NCBI GenBank assembly: GCA_936450465.1
Contig: OW388291.1
Location: 86,163,099-86,227,098, forward strand
Source of the DNA: Gibbula magus
Taxonomy: Eukaryota; Mollusca; Gastropoda; Trochida; Trochidae
Direction of reading: 5' to 3'
DNA: 64,000 nucleotides
The notes beneath the pieces are model-generated. The model had not been told where the DNA came from. It did no database searches and saw only the letters and a program-made list of their open reading frames with translations. This document shows positions 48,301 to 51,053 of this stretch, one piece after another (the stretch's first letter is position 1; each line of letters starts with the position of its first letter). A program made the position numbers and the translations under genes.

Positions 48301-50903
48301 ACCTGACTGCGTGTAGAACAGTTCTCTACTGCAGACAAAGTTGCCGTGCCCCTGGAAGTTGAACGCACTGCACTATTCCGTCCCCTCTTAGCACAGAACC
48401 TCAGATTGAAGATCATATATAATTGGTCTGTGCCTATTAGATCTGATAACAATGGCATTTAATCCTGTCACATGGACAAACTGTTGTATCAAAAACAGAA
48501 AATGTTGGAATTACTGAATTTTAAAGGTGCTGTACATGTTTTTTGCTAATTTATTTTTTCAAATTTGCCATATATACTATTAAAGTTAATATAATATATT
48601 GTTATGTTAGAGGATAAAACATCTCATTACACGAGCTGTTTAGACCATAGGGTCAGGACTATTTATTTATTATCCGTTTCAGAATATATGTCACATGAAT
48701 GGATTTTTTCAGTATTGTGTATTTTTACCTAAAAAAAACCTTTCTTGCATTATCATGGTGAAATTCATGACAGACAAGAATAGGTAATGTTTGACAAGTC
48801 AACATCTGTTATTCATTTATCTAGTTGTGAGATTATTTTGATTTGAGGTTGTAAAAGCATTTTTCGAATACATGGGATTTTAATTTCATTTCCCTTGAAG
48901 GTCTTTGTTTCAACCCCTCTTGCAGGTTGTAATATTACCACTATCAACCTGGATCCATATTTTCGAAGCTCTCTTAGCGCCAAGACAGTCATAAGTGCCA
49001 TACATTAACATTGACTTACGACTCAGGCTGAGCAATATTATCACGGTACCAATATATTACACAACTTCCCAATGCAAGGCATAACTCTTGCCAGTCTCCA
49101 TTACTGGCTGATTTAGGTCTTGCAGTATTTCCTTAAGAAATCTGTGTTTAGAAATCTAGGCCCGCTATGCATTTCTAGTGCAGCGATTCACTATCTTGAT
49201 ACAACAAAGCGAGGGAAATACCGCAAGGGTTAAATCAGCCAGTAATGCAGACTGGCAAGAGTTATGCCTTGCGTTTGGAAGTTGTATATATATATATTAC
49301 AATACAGATTGTTCAATACAATTATTGCAATACAATTTTTCATATCGAAATATATCGTACCAACAAATATTTAGTGAAATATATTAATTTTTAGGCATAG
49401 AATATGTGATGAACTGTATTACAAATGTTTTCTAAATATATGCTATCAAAATTAACATCATTTTGACTAATGGTCTATTTTTCAAAAGATTTTAAAATGC
49501 TTTTTACTGAATGTGTAATGTTTAATCTGCAAACAGAAGCATAAAAGTTGAATGTAGAGTTTGTTAGAGGTGAGTATGTATTGCAATTCAGTCAAGCTGC
49601 GATAGTCCGGCCACCAATAGTCCGAATCTTGCAGTTTCCGAACGGTAGCAAGCTGTAACCAAACTAATCTCTATATAAACTCATAAAATGTTGATTCATT
49701 GATCCGTTGATTCCGTTTCCGAATCCGAACGCCAATTAGCCGTAACGGATTAGTTAATTACAACTATTATTGCTTCATTAATCCGGTGGTTCATCAAAAG
49801 TTTCGGGTAATCCCCTTGACAAGCGATCACCACACTGATTGGGTCGGTAAACTTCAATGACAGTTGATTGACACTGGAGTTGAGCGTGTCAATAGTTTGT
49901 GATTTTAATCAATTGTAATGTCTTACACTGTGTTTCGGTAGTTTGTGATTGTATTAAATTGAAATATAGCATGTTGTGTGATAGTTTTAAGTATCCAGCG
50001 TATCAAACTCATGTGATATTCTAAATATGTTCTCGTCTGTCTGTAGATTCAAAGGGAATCAACTCCATCTTGATTGGTTCATTTCAGTAGTCCGAACATT
50101 TCACTATCTGAACGTTTTTGATGAAAAACGGAAGCGTTCGGATTATCGAGGCCTGACTGTATATCGCAATACGAAATTTGGTGTAATACTCAGCCTTTCT
50201 TACGACTACCTTAGCACTAAGACAGCCTAAAAAATATGGCATACCTGAATTGTTTGGGTCGTCCTTGGATGGGTTGACGTCCTGCAGGATGCTGATGAAC
50301 GCTTCCTTGAATTCATCAAACTGGACCTGAATCCAAGAGATCAAACACTTCTAACATTTCATTGAAGATCTTCAGTGATATACATTGTGTCTAACAATAC
50401 CCAAACACAGCCTTATAATAACCTTGCAACTCTTTCTCCAGTTGGTTTTATAGGTTATGTTTTCTCTTTTATTTGGTAACTGACAAATCTGTTACACTTC
50501 AGGACTGACTAGGTTTCAAGCTGGTATGTAAAGAAGTAAGACAGTGTTTCTATTTACACCATCGCATTCATGCAGTAAAGAAGTTGACTATTCATAAATC
50601 ATGGTTTTATTTTATCTCTATAAAATGCCTGACAGTCATACTACACCGGTTCTTTGTCAAGATTTACGAAGCAACATTCAATACAACAATATTCTAATTA
50701 GACGAACACGACACACCCACCTTGCGCTCCTGGTTGTCTCCGAGCACTTTCTTCAGAAGCAGGTCTGTGTATTCCTCAAGTTCCAGACCTCGACACAGCT
50801 CTTTCAGTGCCTCCCGACCAAGAGTTCCCTCCCCTGCTGTGTCGAACGTGTCGAACACCTCTCGCAGCTGAGAACTGTAGATATCAGTCTCGGCCATTGG
50901 AGT
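3220..50903 (-). CDS. NIN: Ninein homolog, 24 coding exons, 3' end outside window
   Basis: Ninein is a centrosomal and basal-body scaffold that anchors microtubule minus ends at subdistal appendages. Twenty-four exons, each bounded by AG and GT, join without a frame break into 1688 codons. Residues 1-86 form an EF-hand pair region that aligns with the vertebrate ninein N-terminus. Residues 91-103 carry the ninein motif PKYVLGGKTYGRR. Residues 174-394 hold further EF-hand units, one of them canonical (loop 234-245). From about residue 396 onward the protein is almost continuous coiled coil, rich in E, K, Q and L, including a 446-codon exon. The start Met at 50,897 is the first codon compatible with the family N-terminus; it lies seven bases inside its exon, so an upstream noncoding exon exists. 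The last visible exon ends in a GTGGGT donor, so more exons lie to the left. Vertebrate ninein is about 2100 residues, so most of the protein is here. NINL is a paralogous alternative; invertebrates usually have a single copy. Exon joins are inferred from splice signals and phase only. Confidence 0.9.
3355..3580. mobile_element. Fold-back/MITE next to ninein exon 24
   Basis: ACACTTATTACTCGCCCGTG near the left and GGTGGGCGAGTTTAATAAAG near the right form imperfect inverted ends. The interior has repeated ATGATGTCACAAT (3,449 and 3,463) and is richer in CpG than its surroundings. Confidence 0.5.
4327..4496. mobile_element. MITE with CAGTGTATGAAATAAG-type ends
   Basis: Ends CTGTGTATGAAATAAG and CTTATTTCATACATTG are inverted repeats. 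The interior GCCCGCCCGACAGCCGGGAA... AATTAACAAAAT matches the copies at 17.7, 35.7 and 38.1 kb. Short similar flanks (GTGTA) suggest a hAT-like insertion. Confidence 0.7.
4707..4811 (-). CDS. NIN: Ninein coding exon 23, coiled coil (residues 1616-1650)
   Basis: Symmetrical phase-0 exon of 35 codons (EEAQEELREASSKMAAVQDE...). Acceptor ACACTGTAG, donor GTAGGG. Confidence 0.85.
5025..5090. repeat. Short SINE-tail-like fragment
   Basis: GAGAATGAGTTATTGTTTTA followed by ACACCACTTCATCAGTATCG is related to the fragments at 8,285 and 19,060 (GTGAGTGA...TTGTTTAACGCCACTT). It is too short for further assignment. Confidence 0.5.
5254..5433 (-). CDS. NIN: Ninein coding exon 22, coiled coil (residues 1556-1615)
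   Basis: Symmetrical phase-0 exon of 60 codons (VEEIRDSLQDQLQEAERTTM... to SHNKEK). Acceptor ACCTGCAG, donor GTATTG. Confidence 0.87.
5844..6041 (-). CDS. NIN: Ninein coding exon 21, coiled coil (residues 1490-1555)
   Basis: Symmetrical phase-0 exon of 66 codons (SNHVRQITELQEAFQGEQKA...). Acceptor TTGTTGCAG, donor GTATGG. Confidence 0.88.
6365..6615 (-). CDS. NIN: Ninein coding exon 20, coiled coil (residues 1406-1489)
   Basis: Encodes ISYEEEKSLLMEKYQDEILE through AVREEMQ. Acceptor TGTGTCCAG. The donor is taken as CAG|GTCAGG; a second GTCACT lies six bases further on in the same frame. Phase 0 end. Confidence 0.85.
6933..8271 (-). CDS. NIN: Ninein coding exon 19, 446-codon coiled-coil exon (residues 960-1405)
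   Basis: A 1339-base exon, by far the largest, starting GVSGLQGKLKEDFYALLEES after a TTGTTACAG acceptor and ending before GTAAGT (phase 1). It is uninterrupted coiled coil made mostly of E, K, Q, L and R. Residues 1255-1382 contain four 32-residue tandem repeats. Vertebrate ninein also has one very large central coiled-coil exon that is alternatively spliced. Here, skipping the exon would shift the frame (1339 is not a multiple of 3). Confidence 0.93.
7003..7386 (-). repeat. Four 32-residue tandem coiled-coil repeats in ninein exon 19
   Basis: Each unit starts with a pattern like IEKEHSSAL, VEEEHSLAL, VESEHRLVL or LERDHLVTV, followed by a charged stretch with L at fixed positions. The units begin at protein residues 1255, 1287, 1319 and 1351, exactly 32 apart. 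This 32-residue period (96 bases) lies on top of the coiled-coil heptad and suggests internal duplication. Confidence 0.75.
8285..8365. repeat. Short SINE-tail-like fragment
   Basis: GAATGAGTGAGTGAATGACT then TTGTTTAATCCCACTTCAGC and CAGCCATTAGCAGCGA. Same small family as 5,025 and 19,060, lying just downstream of the exon 18 donor side of the ninein intron. Confidence 0.5.
8530..8812 (-). CDS. NIN: Ninein coding exon 18, coiled coil (residues 865-959)
   Basis: Contains a Ser/Thr-rich break (GMSTVLTASSQDQSEIE) then a Gln-rich coil (ELQLQLQREKIE). Acceptor TTTTCCAG, donor GTGGGA, phase 0 end. Confidence 0.9.
9192..9461 (-). CDS. NIN: Ninein coding exon 17, coiled coil (residues 775-864)
   Basis: Ninety residues of charged coiled coil (KDYDLRLQKLKEDF..., LEKMVTDLEMRLKSE). 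Acceptor CTCTCACAG, donor GTGAGG, phase 2. Confidence 0.9.
9765..9917. repeat. 15-bp minisatellite beside the exon 16 donor
   Basis: About ten units of ACTGTGTGTCAGTAG with small variations (ACCGTG, TCCGTAG, one shortened unit). On the transcribed strand it starts within about ten bases of the GTAGGC donor of ninein exon 16. Confidence 0.9.
9924..10096 (-). CDS. NIN: Ninein coding exon 16, coiled coil (residues 718-774)
   Basis: Encodes MKLREELKRQTEERLAEQQK and on to KEQLVNR. Acceptor GGTTCTAG; the GTAGGC donor lies about ten bases from a 15-bp minisatellite in the intron. Phase 2. Confidence 0.88.
10248..10405 (-). CDS. NIN: Ninein coding exon 15, coiled coil (residues 665-717)
   Basis: Starts with a Ser-rich stretch (SSSEHSLSSSQKLELLEK) and continues as coiled coil to NFHKEK before a GTGAGA donor. 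Acceptor ATCTCTCAG, phase 0 end. Confidence 0.88.
10439..10905 (+). mobile_element. DINE-TR/Helentron-like element
   Basis: Starts AATAGAGCCATGGGCTCTGT, holds internal units with ATCTACAATTTAGAATCC (two copies), a GGACGGACGGATGGACGGAC run, and ends in GGCCTCTCAGGCCTGATGAG then CTAAAAA. Lies in the intron between ninein exons 14 and 15. Confidence 0.65.
11142..11304. repeat. Fold-back element with 38-nt core arms
   Basis: Arms 11,169-11,206 and 11,239-11,276 match at 34 of 38 (core TTTACGACAC and AGTGCCTGAATATT), with weaker pairing outward to about 11,142 and 11,304. Located 19 bases from the possible microexon. Confidence 0.75.
11323..11328 (-). CDS. Possible 6-base microexon of the ninein gene
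   Basis: On the minus strand TTATCGCTTAG, then ACAGCA, then GTGAGTACA forms an acceptor, six bases and a strong donor between exons 14 and 15. Inserting it adds two codons (Asn-Ser) in frame. The flank resembles the acceptor of exon 15, so it may instead be a relic of a small local duplication. No transcript evidence is available. Confidence 0.2.
11436..11531 (-). CDS. NIN: Ninein coding exon 14, basic linker (residues 633-664)
   Basis: Encodes a charged non-helical linker (EVEEQDSVRTRRRAPKLST...). Acceptor TGTTTCAG, donor GTGAGT, phase 1 at the end, which allows direct joining to exon 15. It could also join through a possible 6-base microexon at 11,323-11,328. Confidence 0.8.
11883..12075 (-). 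CDS. NIN: Ninein coding exon 13 (residues 569-632)
   Basis: A coiled-coil half (DLKDKVDELTAELENLKQQL) followed by a Ser-rich basic linker (RGSSSSSHTKIP, RPRRKSS). The linker interrupts the coil and is a plausible phosphorylation or hinge region. Acceptor TTTCAG, donor GTATGT, phase 1. Confidence 0.88.
12279..12365 (-). CDS. NIN: Ninein coding exon 12, coiled coil (residues 540-568)
   Basis: Symmetrical phase-0 exon encoding VAEYEQLQETATDTQEYQHK and IHWLEQANK. Acceptor TGTTGTAG, donor GTGGGA. Confidence 0.85.
12655..12985. repeat. 50/62-bp minisatellite in a ninein intron
   Basis: Six to seven units of CATTACCATTATCAATGTTG-TCACTGATATTATTACCACA-AGTTACACAG, two of them lengthened by AGCATTACATT. 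ATC/ATT microsatellite-like sequence flanks it at 12,470-12,600 and 13,005-13,085. Confidence 0.9.
13273..13389 (-). CDS. NIN: Ninein coding exon 11, coiled coil (residues 501-539)
   Basis: Thirty-nine codons, phase 0 at both ends, ending in LRRK before GTCAGC. The acceptor is either GAAG at 13,390 or GAAGGAG three bases in; both keep frame. Confidence 0.85.
13652..13826 (-). CDS. NIN: Ninein coding exon 10, coiled coil (residues 442-500)
   Basis: Encodes AIEKKYQDQIRSLQGALESE and onward, the counterpart of ninein LDEEYKERIAALKNELRKE. Heptad spacing of Leu is clear. Acceptor ATTCAG, donor GTACGT, phase 0. Locally GC-rich compared with its introns. Confidence 0.9.
13830..14915. other. AT-rich ninein intron sequence
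   Basis: No exon, repeat family or structured RNA recognised between coding exon 10 and the inverted-repeat cluster at 14.9 kb. Confidence 0.5.
14920..15500. repeat. Cluster of short inverted repeats around the tRNA-like sequence
   Basis: GGAGAAAACATGACTCCT pairs with AGGAGTGTTTTCTCC at 14,920-14,955, and a similar GGAGGAATGTTTTCTTCC follows at about 15,057. Further right, AGGTCTTACTTTCAAAAGTA folds with nearby TTACTTTTGA/TAAGACCT copies at 15,396-15,475. This may be one composite element; its ends are not defined. Confidence 0.45.
15222..15290 (+). pseudogene. tRNA(Leu)-like sequence, probably a pseudogene or SINE head
   Basis: AACCGAGCGGTCTAAGGCGC is the D-arm/A-box of a Leu-type tRNA and GGTTCGAATCC is a perfect B-box, about 33 bases apart. 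The acceptor arms do not pair (GGTCTGC against TATTTCA), so a functional tRNA is unlikely. The surrounding sequence is rich in small inverted repeats. Confidence 0.6.
16563..16865 (-). mobile_element. SINE of the 46.4-kb family, reverse copy
   Basis: Reverse complement of the same body (GTGGACTGAGTGCAATGTGG, AAAGTGCCTTGCCCAGTGAC) with a degraded head whose B-box reads GGATTTGAACC on the plus strand. It lies about 60 bases from ninein coding exon 9. Confidence 0.8.
16925..17065 (-). CDS. NIN: Ninein coding exon 9, start of coiled coil (residues 395-441)
   Basis: Encodes NVDALSSERNKLRLDLQEAN and then AKEVDERHAHMEKSNEAKL, equivalent to the family segment VREKEKLRSDLDKAEKLKSL...HHAAIERRNEYNLRKL. 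Acceptor ATTCAG, donor GTAAGT, phase 2. Confidence 0.9.
17726..17872. mobile_element. MITE with CAGTGTATGAAATAAG ends
   Basis: Perfect 16-base terminal inverted repeats, CAGTGTATGAAATAAG and CTTATTTCATACACTG, flanked by near-identical CTGAAGG / TTGAAGG. It lies 37 bases from ninein coding exon 8. Confidence 0.8.
17910..18049 (-). CDS. NIN: Ninein coding exon 8 (residues 349-394)
   Basis: Encodes ALGFDQDTKLNLSELSFSLE, the last EF-like unit (family: ALDFSLDGNINLTELTLALE). Position 6 of the loop is Leu rather than Gly, so it is degenerate. It then runs into QQELRHLR, the start of the coiled coil. Phase 2 end. Confidence 0.9.
18667..18739 (-). CDS. NIN: Ninein coding exon 7 (residues 324-348)
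   Basis: Encodes FAQPEDVIDLWEKHNIMNGA, completing the EF-like loop begun in exon 6 and matching ninein ERILDTWQEEGIENS. Acceptor ATCACAG, donor GTGAGT, phase 0 end. Confidence 0.88.
19060..19130. repeat. Short SINE-tail-like fragment
   Basis: GTGAGTGAGAGAGCGAGTTA, TTGTTTAACGCCACTTGGGC and CAGCCATTAGCGGCGA, the best preserved member of this small family in the window. Confidence 0.55.
19242..19540 (-). CDS. NIN: Ninein coding exon 6, canonical EF-hand plus Ser/Arg linker (residues 225-324)
   Basis: The loop DNDHDGRVSFEE has all canonical Ca2+ ligands (D1, D3, D5, G6, E12), making it the only textbook EF-hand in the protein. A Ser/Arg/Pro-rich linker follows, with several SP/TP sites that could be phosphorylated. 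The exon ends at the start of another EF-like loop (LDANHTG) split by the intron. Acceptor TTCTGCAG, donor GTGGGT, phase 2. Confidence 0.9.
20092..20215 (-). mobile_element. SINE fragment (tail half) of the 46.4-kb family
   Basis: AATAATAACAATAATAATTG followed by TATGCTCAAAGCGCTACAAT and CATTACCCTGAAGGAATTGT, equivalent to the 3' half of the element at 46.4 kb in reverse orientation. Confidence 0.65.
20331..20485 (-). CDS. NIN: Ninein coding exon 5, degenerate EF-hand (residues 173-224)
   Basis: Encodes ESDWREKLLDVWRTLGVGQD followed by GYLTLAELRTVCNYIG, equivalent to the ninein segment DWIEEKLQEVCEDLGITRDG. The loop keeps the central Gly and terminal Glu but has Gly at positions 1 and 3, so Ca2+ binding is doubtful. 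Clear CCCATAG acceptor and GTGAGT donor. Confidence 0.9.
20611..20980 (-). mobile_element. tRNA-headed SINE with internal duplication
   Basis: Same family as 2,411-2,716, diverged. A roughly 60-base block (TGCGCTGAAACCTGCAAGAA and on) is duplicated in tandem at about 20,718-20,830. The head at the right end is degraded. Confidence 0.8.
22020..22545 (+). pseudogene. LINE C-terminal coding remnant
   Basis: Across frame breaks the plus strand encodes HTNWVTDLKKT, YLQNWLAKLS, ISLARFRCSSHELLIEKGRY, and a zinc-knuckle-like CQLC...HF...CPCY. This is the typical C-terminal end of a CR1/L2-type LINE ORF2. Stops and a frameshift near 22,310 show it is dead. A candidate LINE 3' tail (AATAAAGATTGAATAAAGAT) is found at 24,776-24,803, on the far side of the 169-bp satellite. 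Confidence 0.75.
22549..24610. repeat. 169-bp satellite, about 12 units, with an 845-bp higher-order repeat
   Basis: The unit runs GAAAAGCTGTCCCCTTTGGA, ACCATGAACAAAGTCCAAAA, AACAAGGGCAATAACTCC, CATTTTCGAACTCCATCAAG, TTAAATGGTTTCTGA. Features at 22,922 and 23,340 recur at 23,767 and 24,185, exactly 845 bases (five units) on. The array ends in CGGACGGACGGAAACACGGA-type repeats and TATATCCCCCTTCCAC, the same plan as the 175-525 element. Open stretches in it are periodic by-products and not genes. Confidence 0.93.
24720..24806 (+). mobile_element. Candidate 3' tail of the interrupted LINE
   Basis: GGCCTGAGGCCTCTTGAGTA is followed by AATAAAGATTGAATAAAGAT and TGATTGA, a short tandem tail typical of CR1/L2-type LINE 3' ends. 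With the coding remnant at 22.0-22.5 kb it would frame the satellite as an insertion. Confidence 0.45.
25132..25210 (-). CDS. NIN: Ninein coding exon 4 (residues 147-172)
   Basis: A short basic exon (NGFHIKRRRKDVPRIRSSQD...) with a GTGAGG donor. Two acceptors three bases apart (after GAAG or GAAGGAG) are both in frame, so the right end may be 25,213, adding one Glu. The pyrimidine tract is weak. The basic run resembles a nuclear-localisation or microtubule-binding patch, but no function can be assigned. Confidence 0.75.
25214..29650. other. AT-rich intron sequence with nothing recognised
   Basis: Part of the large ninein intron. No exon with matching splice phase, no strong repeat structure, and only a truncated MITE end (CAGTGTATGAAAGAAG at 29,009). 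Open stretches are short and have no family features. Confidence 0.6.
29659..31017. repeat. Distant inverted repeat bracketing 1.3 kb downstream of sulfotransferase A
   Basis: TGTGACGTAATACACAGGAG-TCGCTT at about 29,659 is mirrored by AAGCAACTCCTGTGTATGAC-GTCACA at about 30,987-31,013 (24 of 26 matching). The interior has a GC-rich AATATGGCGGCGGCAC (about 29,898) and is otherwise AT-rich. It could be the ends of one element or two related insertions. Confidence 0.4.
31314..32600 (-). CDS. Galactose-3-O-sulfotransferase-like protein A (intronless)
   Basis: A 428-residue open frame. Family members sit in the Golgi membrane and move sulfate from PAPS to the 3-OH of galactose on glycolipids or glycans. 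A type II membrane anchor is visible (about residues 28-44, PIPWLMVFGFFVIMWVS). The PAPS 5'-phosphosulfate loop region is VVFVKSMKCATETL (81-94) and the 3'-phosphate region is SIIREPYSRFVSTFHY (163-178). The conserved C-terminal half includes LLAEHFLESMVLLKRLLCW (268-286), very close to the family's EYFDESLVLLKELLCW. N-glycosylation sequons lie at Asn106, 147, 201 and 333. Length is normal for the family. A second Met at residue 14 could be the real start. It lies in the ninein intron between coding exons 3 and 4, on the same strand, 6 kb from a paralog. No splice site or poly(A) signal was identified with confidence. The exact acceptor substrate cannot be told. Confidence 0.85.
   Translation of the reverse strand: MYEVADQKLLHLRMGSSFGIRRLLNGPIPWLMVFGFFVIMWVSTIEEVNLGYDRRSVSVMSRLFSGFSHTRPPCSSERQNVVFVKSMKCATETLASVLRRFGYRRNLSFVLPVNDGLWIGWPRSPTVEDYRPSSRPFNILTEHAVYNRTFFNSIMPKDTAYISIIREPYSRFVSTFHYFDIQYYSGIALNVEDPISEYLRNVTAHERRYKDGKTAASREHCPPAGFSVTQNLMSHSLGLPVGLLEGFEYSASVVDYLEELDQELLVVLLAEHFLESMVLLKRLLCWTFEDILYINHNIDSEHLDNEDSRILKQNVDLYKKFSSVDFVLYDYFNKSFWKKVQSQDQFNEELYAFREIRNQVLAFCRDQHLTADCNLQVDDSRWSPGFMVSLRDCEMMSQPLLPLLKVRYDREEAHLHPEWRPARDRPVC
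32601..33300. other. Upstream region of sulfotransferase A
   Basis: AT-rich, no clear TATA or initiator context and no splice-linked 5' exon identified. Contains short TTGTTATTTG-type repeats at about 33,200. Confidence 0.5.
33310..33475 (-). mobile_element. Truncated SINE of the same family
   Basis: Matches the tail-proximal half of the 2,411-2,716 element (GGATTTAAGGCCGCTTTCAG, GCAACGCCATGGTGGCTAT). The tRNA head is missing. Confidence 0.75.
33568..34690 (+). mobile_element. DINE-TR/Helentron-like element, long form
   Basis: Begins AAATAGAGCCATGGGCTCTG, GTAGCTCATCAGG, and ends GCCTTTCAGGCCTGATGAGC then TAAAAA, after a GGACGGATGGACGG run and (CCATG)n. The TAGCTCATCAGG / CCTGATGAGCTA pair forms short terminal inverted motifs. 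The left breakpoint of the 2.3-kb tandem duplication is inside it. Confidence 0.65.
33756..36039. repeat. Tandem segmental duplication, copy 1 (2.28 kb)
   Basis: Nearly identical to 36,040-38,473 along its whole length. The left breakpoint falls inside a DINE-TR-like element (ACAAGCCAGCTG at 33,756). It contains the 3' part of that element and a 153-bp MITE, and no convincing coding sequence. Confidence 0.95.
35709..35861. mobile_element. MITE of the same family (duplication copy 1)
   Basis: CAGTGTATGAAATAAG at the left and CTTATTTCATAGCCTG at the right, flanked by CTGAAAG / TTGAAAG. It was carried along in the segmental duplication. Confidence 0.8.
36040..36971 (+). mobile_element. DINE-TR/Helentron-like element, duplicated copy lacking its 5' end
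   Basis: Second copy of the 3' part of the 33,568-34,690 element, created by the segmental duplication. Its ends match except that the first 188 bases are absent. Confidence 0.65.
37466..37610 (-). mobile_element. 5'-truncated SINE with 12-bp target-site duplication
   Basis: A 145-base insert from GTGAGTGAGTGAGTGAGTTG to GGCTGGAACC. It is bracketed by ATGAGGGTTCCA at 37,454-37,465 and again at 37,611-37,622. The equivalent site in copy 1 (35,174-35,185) has a single ATGAGGGTTCCA and no insert, an empty-site control. Orientation is minus, judged from the full-length relative at 2.4-2.7 kb whose tRNA-like head is on its right. Confidence 0.92.
38143..38295. mobile_element. MITE of the same family (duplication copy 2)
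   Basis: Copy of 35,709-35,861 produced by the tandem duplication, with the same ends and flanks. Confidence 0.8.
38687..39991 (-). CDS. Galactose-3-O-sulfotransferase-like protein B (intronless)
   Basis: A 434-residue open frame, clearly paralogous to protein A at 31.3 kb. A basic N-terminus (FRYFRRRSR) precedes a signal-anchor helix (about 12-32), fitting a type II Golgi enzyme. The 5'-phosphosulfate loop region is IVFIKCMKCATETM (88-101), the 3'-phosphate region SIIREPFSHVKSTINY (170-185), and EYFDESLILLKRKMCW (279-294) is the family hallmark. Shared segments with protein A include DYRPSSRGFNI, NLMSH and VWSPGFLL near the C-terminus. Sequons are at Asn113, 154 and 339. As in protein A, the 5' loop reads K-x-M-K-C-A-T-E-T rather than the usual KTHKT-type. 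It is same-strand within the ninein intron and is separated from A by a recent 2.3-kb tandem duplication. No frame damage is seen. Confidence 0.87.
   Translation of the reverse strand: MYLFRYFRRRSRLCVVAGLLVSIYITICVIASSRKTEDDVQLLSNDYIAHIDTKLIHRNKVLDNVDRSLPTTESSVHFEANCKERTNIVFIKCMKCATETMGTIIRRFGYTRNLSFVTPRSDKLYLGWPYLMNSLDYRPSSRGFNIIMEHSIYNKTIMEKLMPHDTVYVSIIREPFSHVKSTINYFKIVEIAKIPGDNPLSEYFHNLEKYESVYQSSASAKTRYCIPDNFSLTRNLMSHCLGMPVGFPASRRDVSLDPQAVQKYVRQLGQTFGLMMLVEYFDESLILLKRKMCWTFKDIIYKSVNSGNYKYKTSKPDPELIAIHKKWSPADYELYDYFNQTFWNQVGQQSYDFYAEVAEYKRVQAQVREFCTKGGNPVVSESVWSPGFLLDKAFCDFMEVNLLKEIQKRHDKDEKALLEREQSNYLVHKPQALC
40725..41320. repeat. Two diverged tandem copies of a ~300-bp unit upstream of sulfotransferase B
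   Basis: CCTCTGCACAGGTGTTCTAT at 40,909 and CCTCTGCACAGGTGTCCTAT at 41,192, and CCCGTCACAATCAACAAATA at 40,987 and 41,270, give a period of about 283 bases. No open frame. Confidence 0.7.
41467..41612. repeat. 48-bp tandem repeat, three units
   Basis: TACATTGAAGTGTATGTCAC-TGAGACAGTCTACAGTCCAC-AGCCTTGG repeated three times almost perfectly. Forty-eight is a multiple of three, so spurious open frames run through it on both strands; there is no other sign of coding. Confidence 0.9.
41640..43150. other. Intron sequence between sulfotransferase B and exon 3 of ninein
   Basis: No gene recognised. Mixed composition; short open stretches lack conserved motifs. Small direct repeats only. Confidence 0.5.
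43163..43216. repeat. 24-bp tandem repeat, about two units
   Basis: AATGATGTCACTAACAACAG-TCAA repeated, with a third partial copy (AATGATGCCAC). Confidence 0.8.
43702..44425 (+). mobile_element. DINE-TR/Helentron-like element, 3' end degraded
   Basis: Starts AATAGAGCCACTGGTTCTGT, followed by three tandem units carrying ATCTACAATTTAGAATCC-like motifs about 144 bases apart (44,030-44,330), then ACAGACGGACGAACAGATGC. The terminal hairpin and CTAA are missing. Confidence 0.6.
45920..47049. mobile_element. Inverted-repeat element with GGGCGTTTATTAG motifs, nested
   Basis: TACCGTATTC at 45,920-45,929 is mirrored by GAATACGGTA at 47,040-47,049. Both ends carry GGGCGTTTATTA-type motifs (45,974; 46,961; 47,007; 47,024). 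A tRNA(Glu)-like SINE sits inside it, and the whole lies inside the piggyBac-like element. Confidence 0.55.
46453..46800 (+). mobile_element. tRNA(Glu)-like headed SINE with TTA tail
   Basis: The head resembles tRNA-Glu: A-box-like TGGTGTAGTGGTAAGCGTG, a CTC at the anticodon position, and B-box GGGTTCGAATCCCGG. The body has GGGCAAGGCACTTCATCCAC and CACTCAGTCCACCCAGCTG, and the element ends in an (ATT)n tail. The acceptor stem is not tRNA-like, so this is a SINE and not a tRNA gene. It is nested inside a larger inverted-repeat element. Confidence 0.85.
47713..47891 (-). CDS. NIN: Ninein coding exon 3 (residues 87-146)
   Basis: This exon encodes VTPKYVLGGKTYGRRSKPD, the most diagnostic ninein segment outside the EF-hands, followed by an acidic stretch. 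Acceptor TTACAG and donor GTAGGA are present, and the exon ends in phase 0. The intron downstream on the minus strand is 22.5 kb and contains two other genes. Confidence 0.9.
48265..48388 (-). mobile_element. SINE fragment (head-proximal part)
   Basis: Matches AATTCAGTGTAGCATTGTAC through the GTTGCCGTGCCCCTG region of the 2.4-kb SINE. The tRNA head is largely deleted. Confidence 0.7.
49061..49285. mobile_element. 225-bp palindromic MITE (copy 1)
   Basis: Two long inverted arms: ACAACTTCCCAATGCAAGGC and TAACTCTTGCCAGTCTCCAT at the left mirror ATGCAGACTGGCAAGAGTTA and GCGTTTGGAAGTTGT at the right. The centre has CTATGCATTTCTAGTGCAGC. Near-identical copies at 59.76 and 62.53 kb. Confidence 0.85.
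49589..50159. mobile_element. pogo/Tigger-like non-autonomous element, 571 bp
   Basis: The left end CAGTCAAGCTGCGATAGTCC and the right end (reverse complement) CAGTCAGGCCTCGATAATCC match at 16 of 20 bases; this CAGT...TAATCCG pattern is typical of pogo/Tigger ends. TA flanks the right end but the left flank is TT. It has no transposase frame. It lies in the ninein intron just downstream of exon 2. Confidence 0.65.
50245..50326 (-). CDS. NIN: Ninein coding exon 2 (residues 60-86)
   Basis: The acceptor is TTCAG at 50,327-50,328 and the donor GTATGC at 50,244. The peptide begins VQFDEFKEAF, matching the second half of the N-terminal EF-hand region of ninein (family sequence HFDQFKEAL). It ends in phase 1. 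Confidence 0.9.
50721..50903 (-). CDS. NIN: Ninein coding exon 1 (start codon, residues 1-59)
   Basis: The ATG is at 50,897 and the exon ends in AAG before a GTGGGTGT donor (phase 0). The peptide begins MAETD and contains an EF-hand-like helix-loop-helix with loop DTAGEGTLGREA, which has Ala at position 12 where the human loop has Glu. A long pyrimidine tract ending CTGCCAG precedes base 50,903, so this is not the first exon of the transcript. Confidence 0.9.
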
Positions 50904-51053
50904 CTGGCAGGGAGAGAAGAGGAAGGTACTTTTATCTCTTCTTGAAGGAAGATTGGCATTTATACTTTATCGGATTAATGAACATGTGCCAAACCAGTAC
51001 AAGTTAAAGGAAATGCAACTTGCTTACTTAGGGGACTGTTCAGGTTAGGTCAT

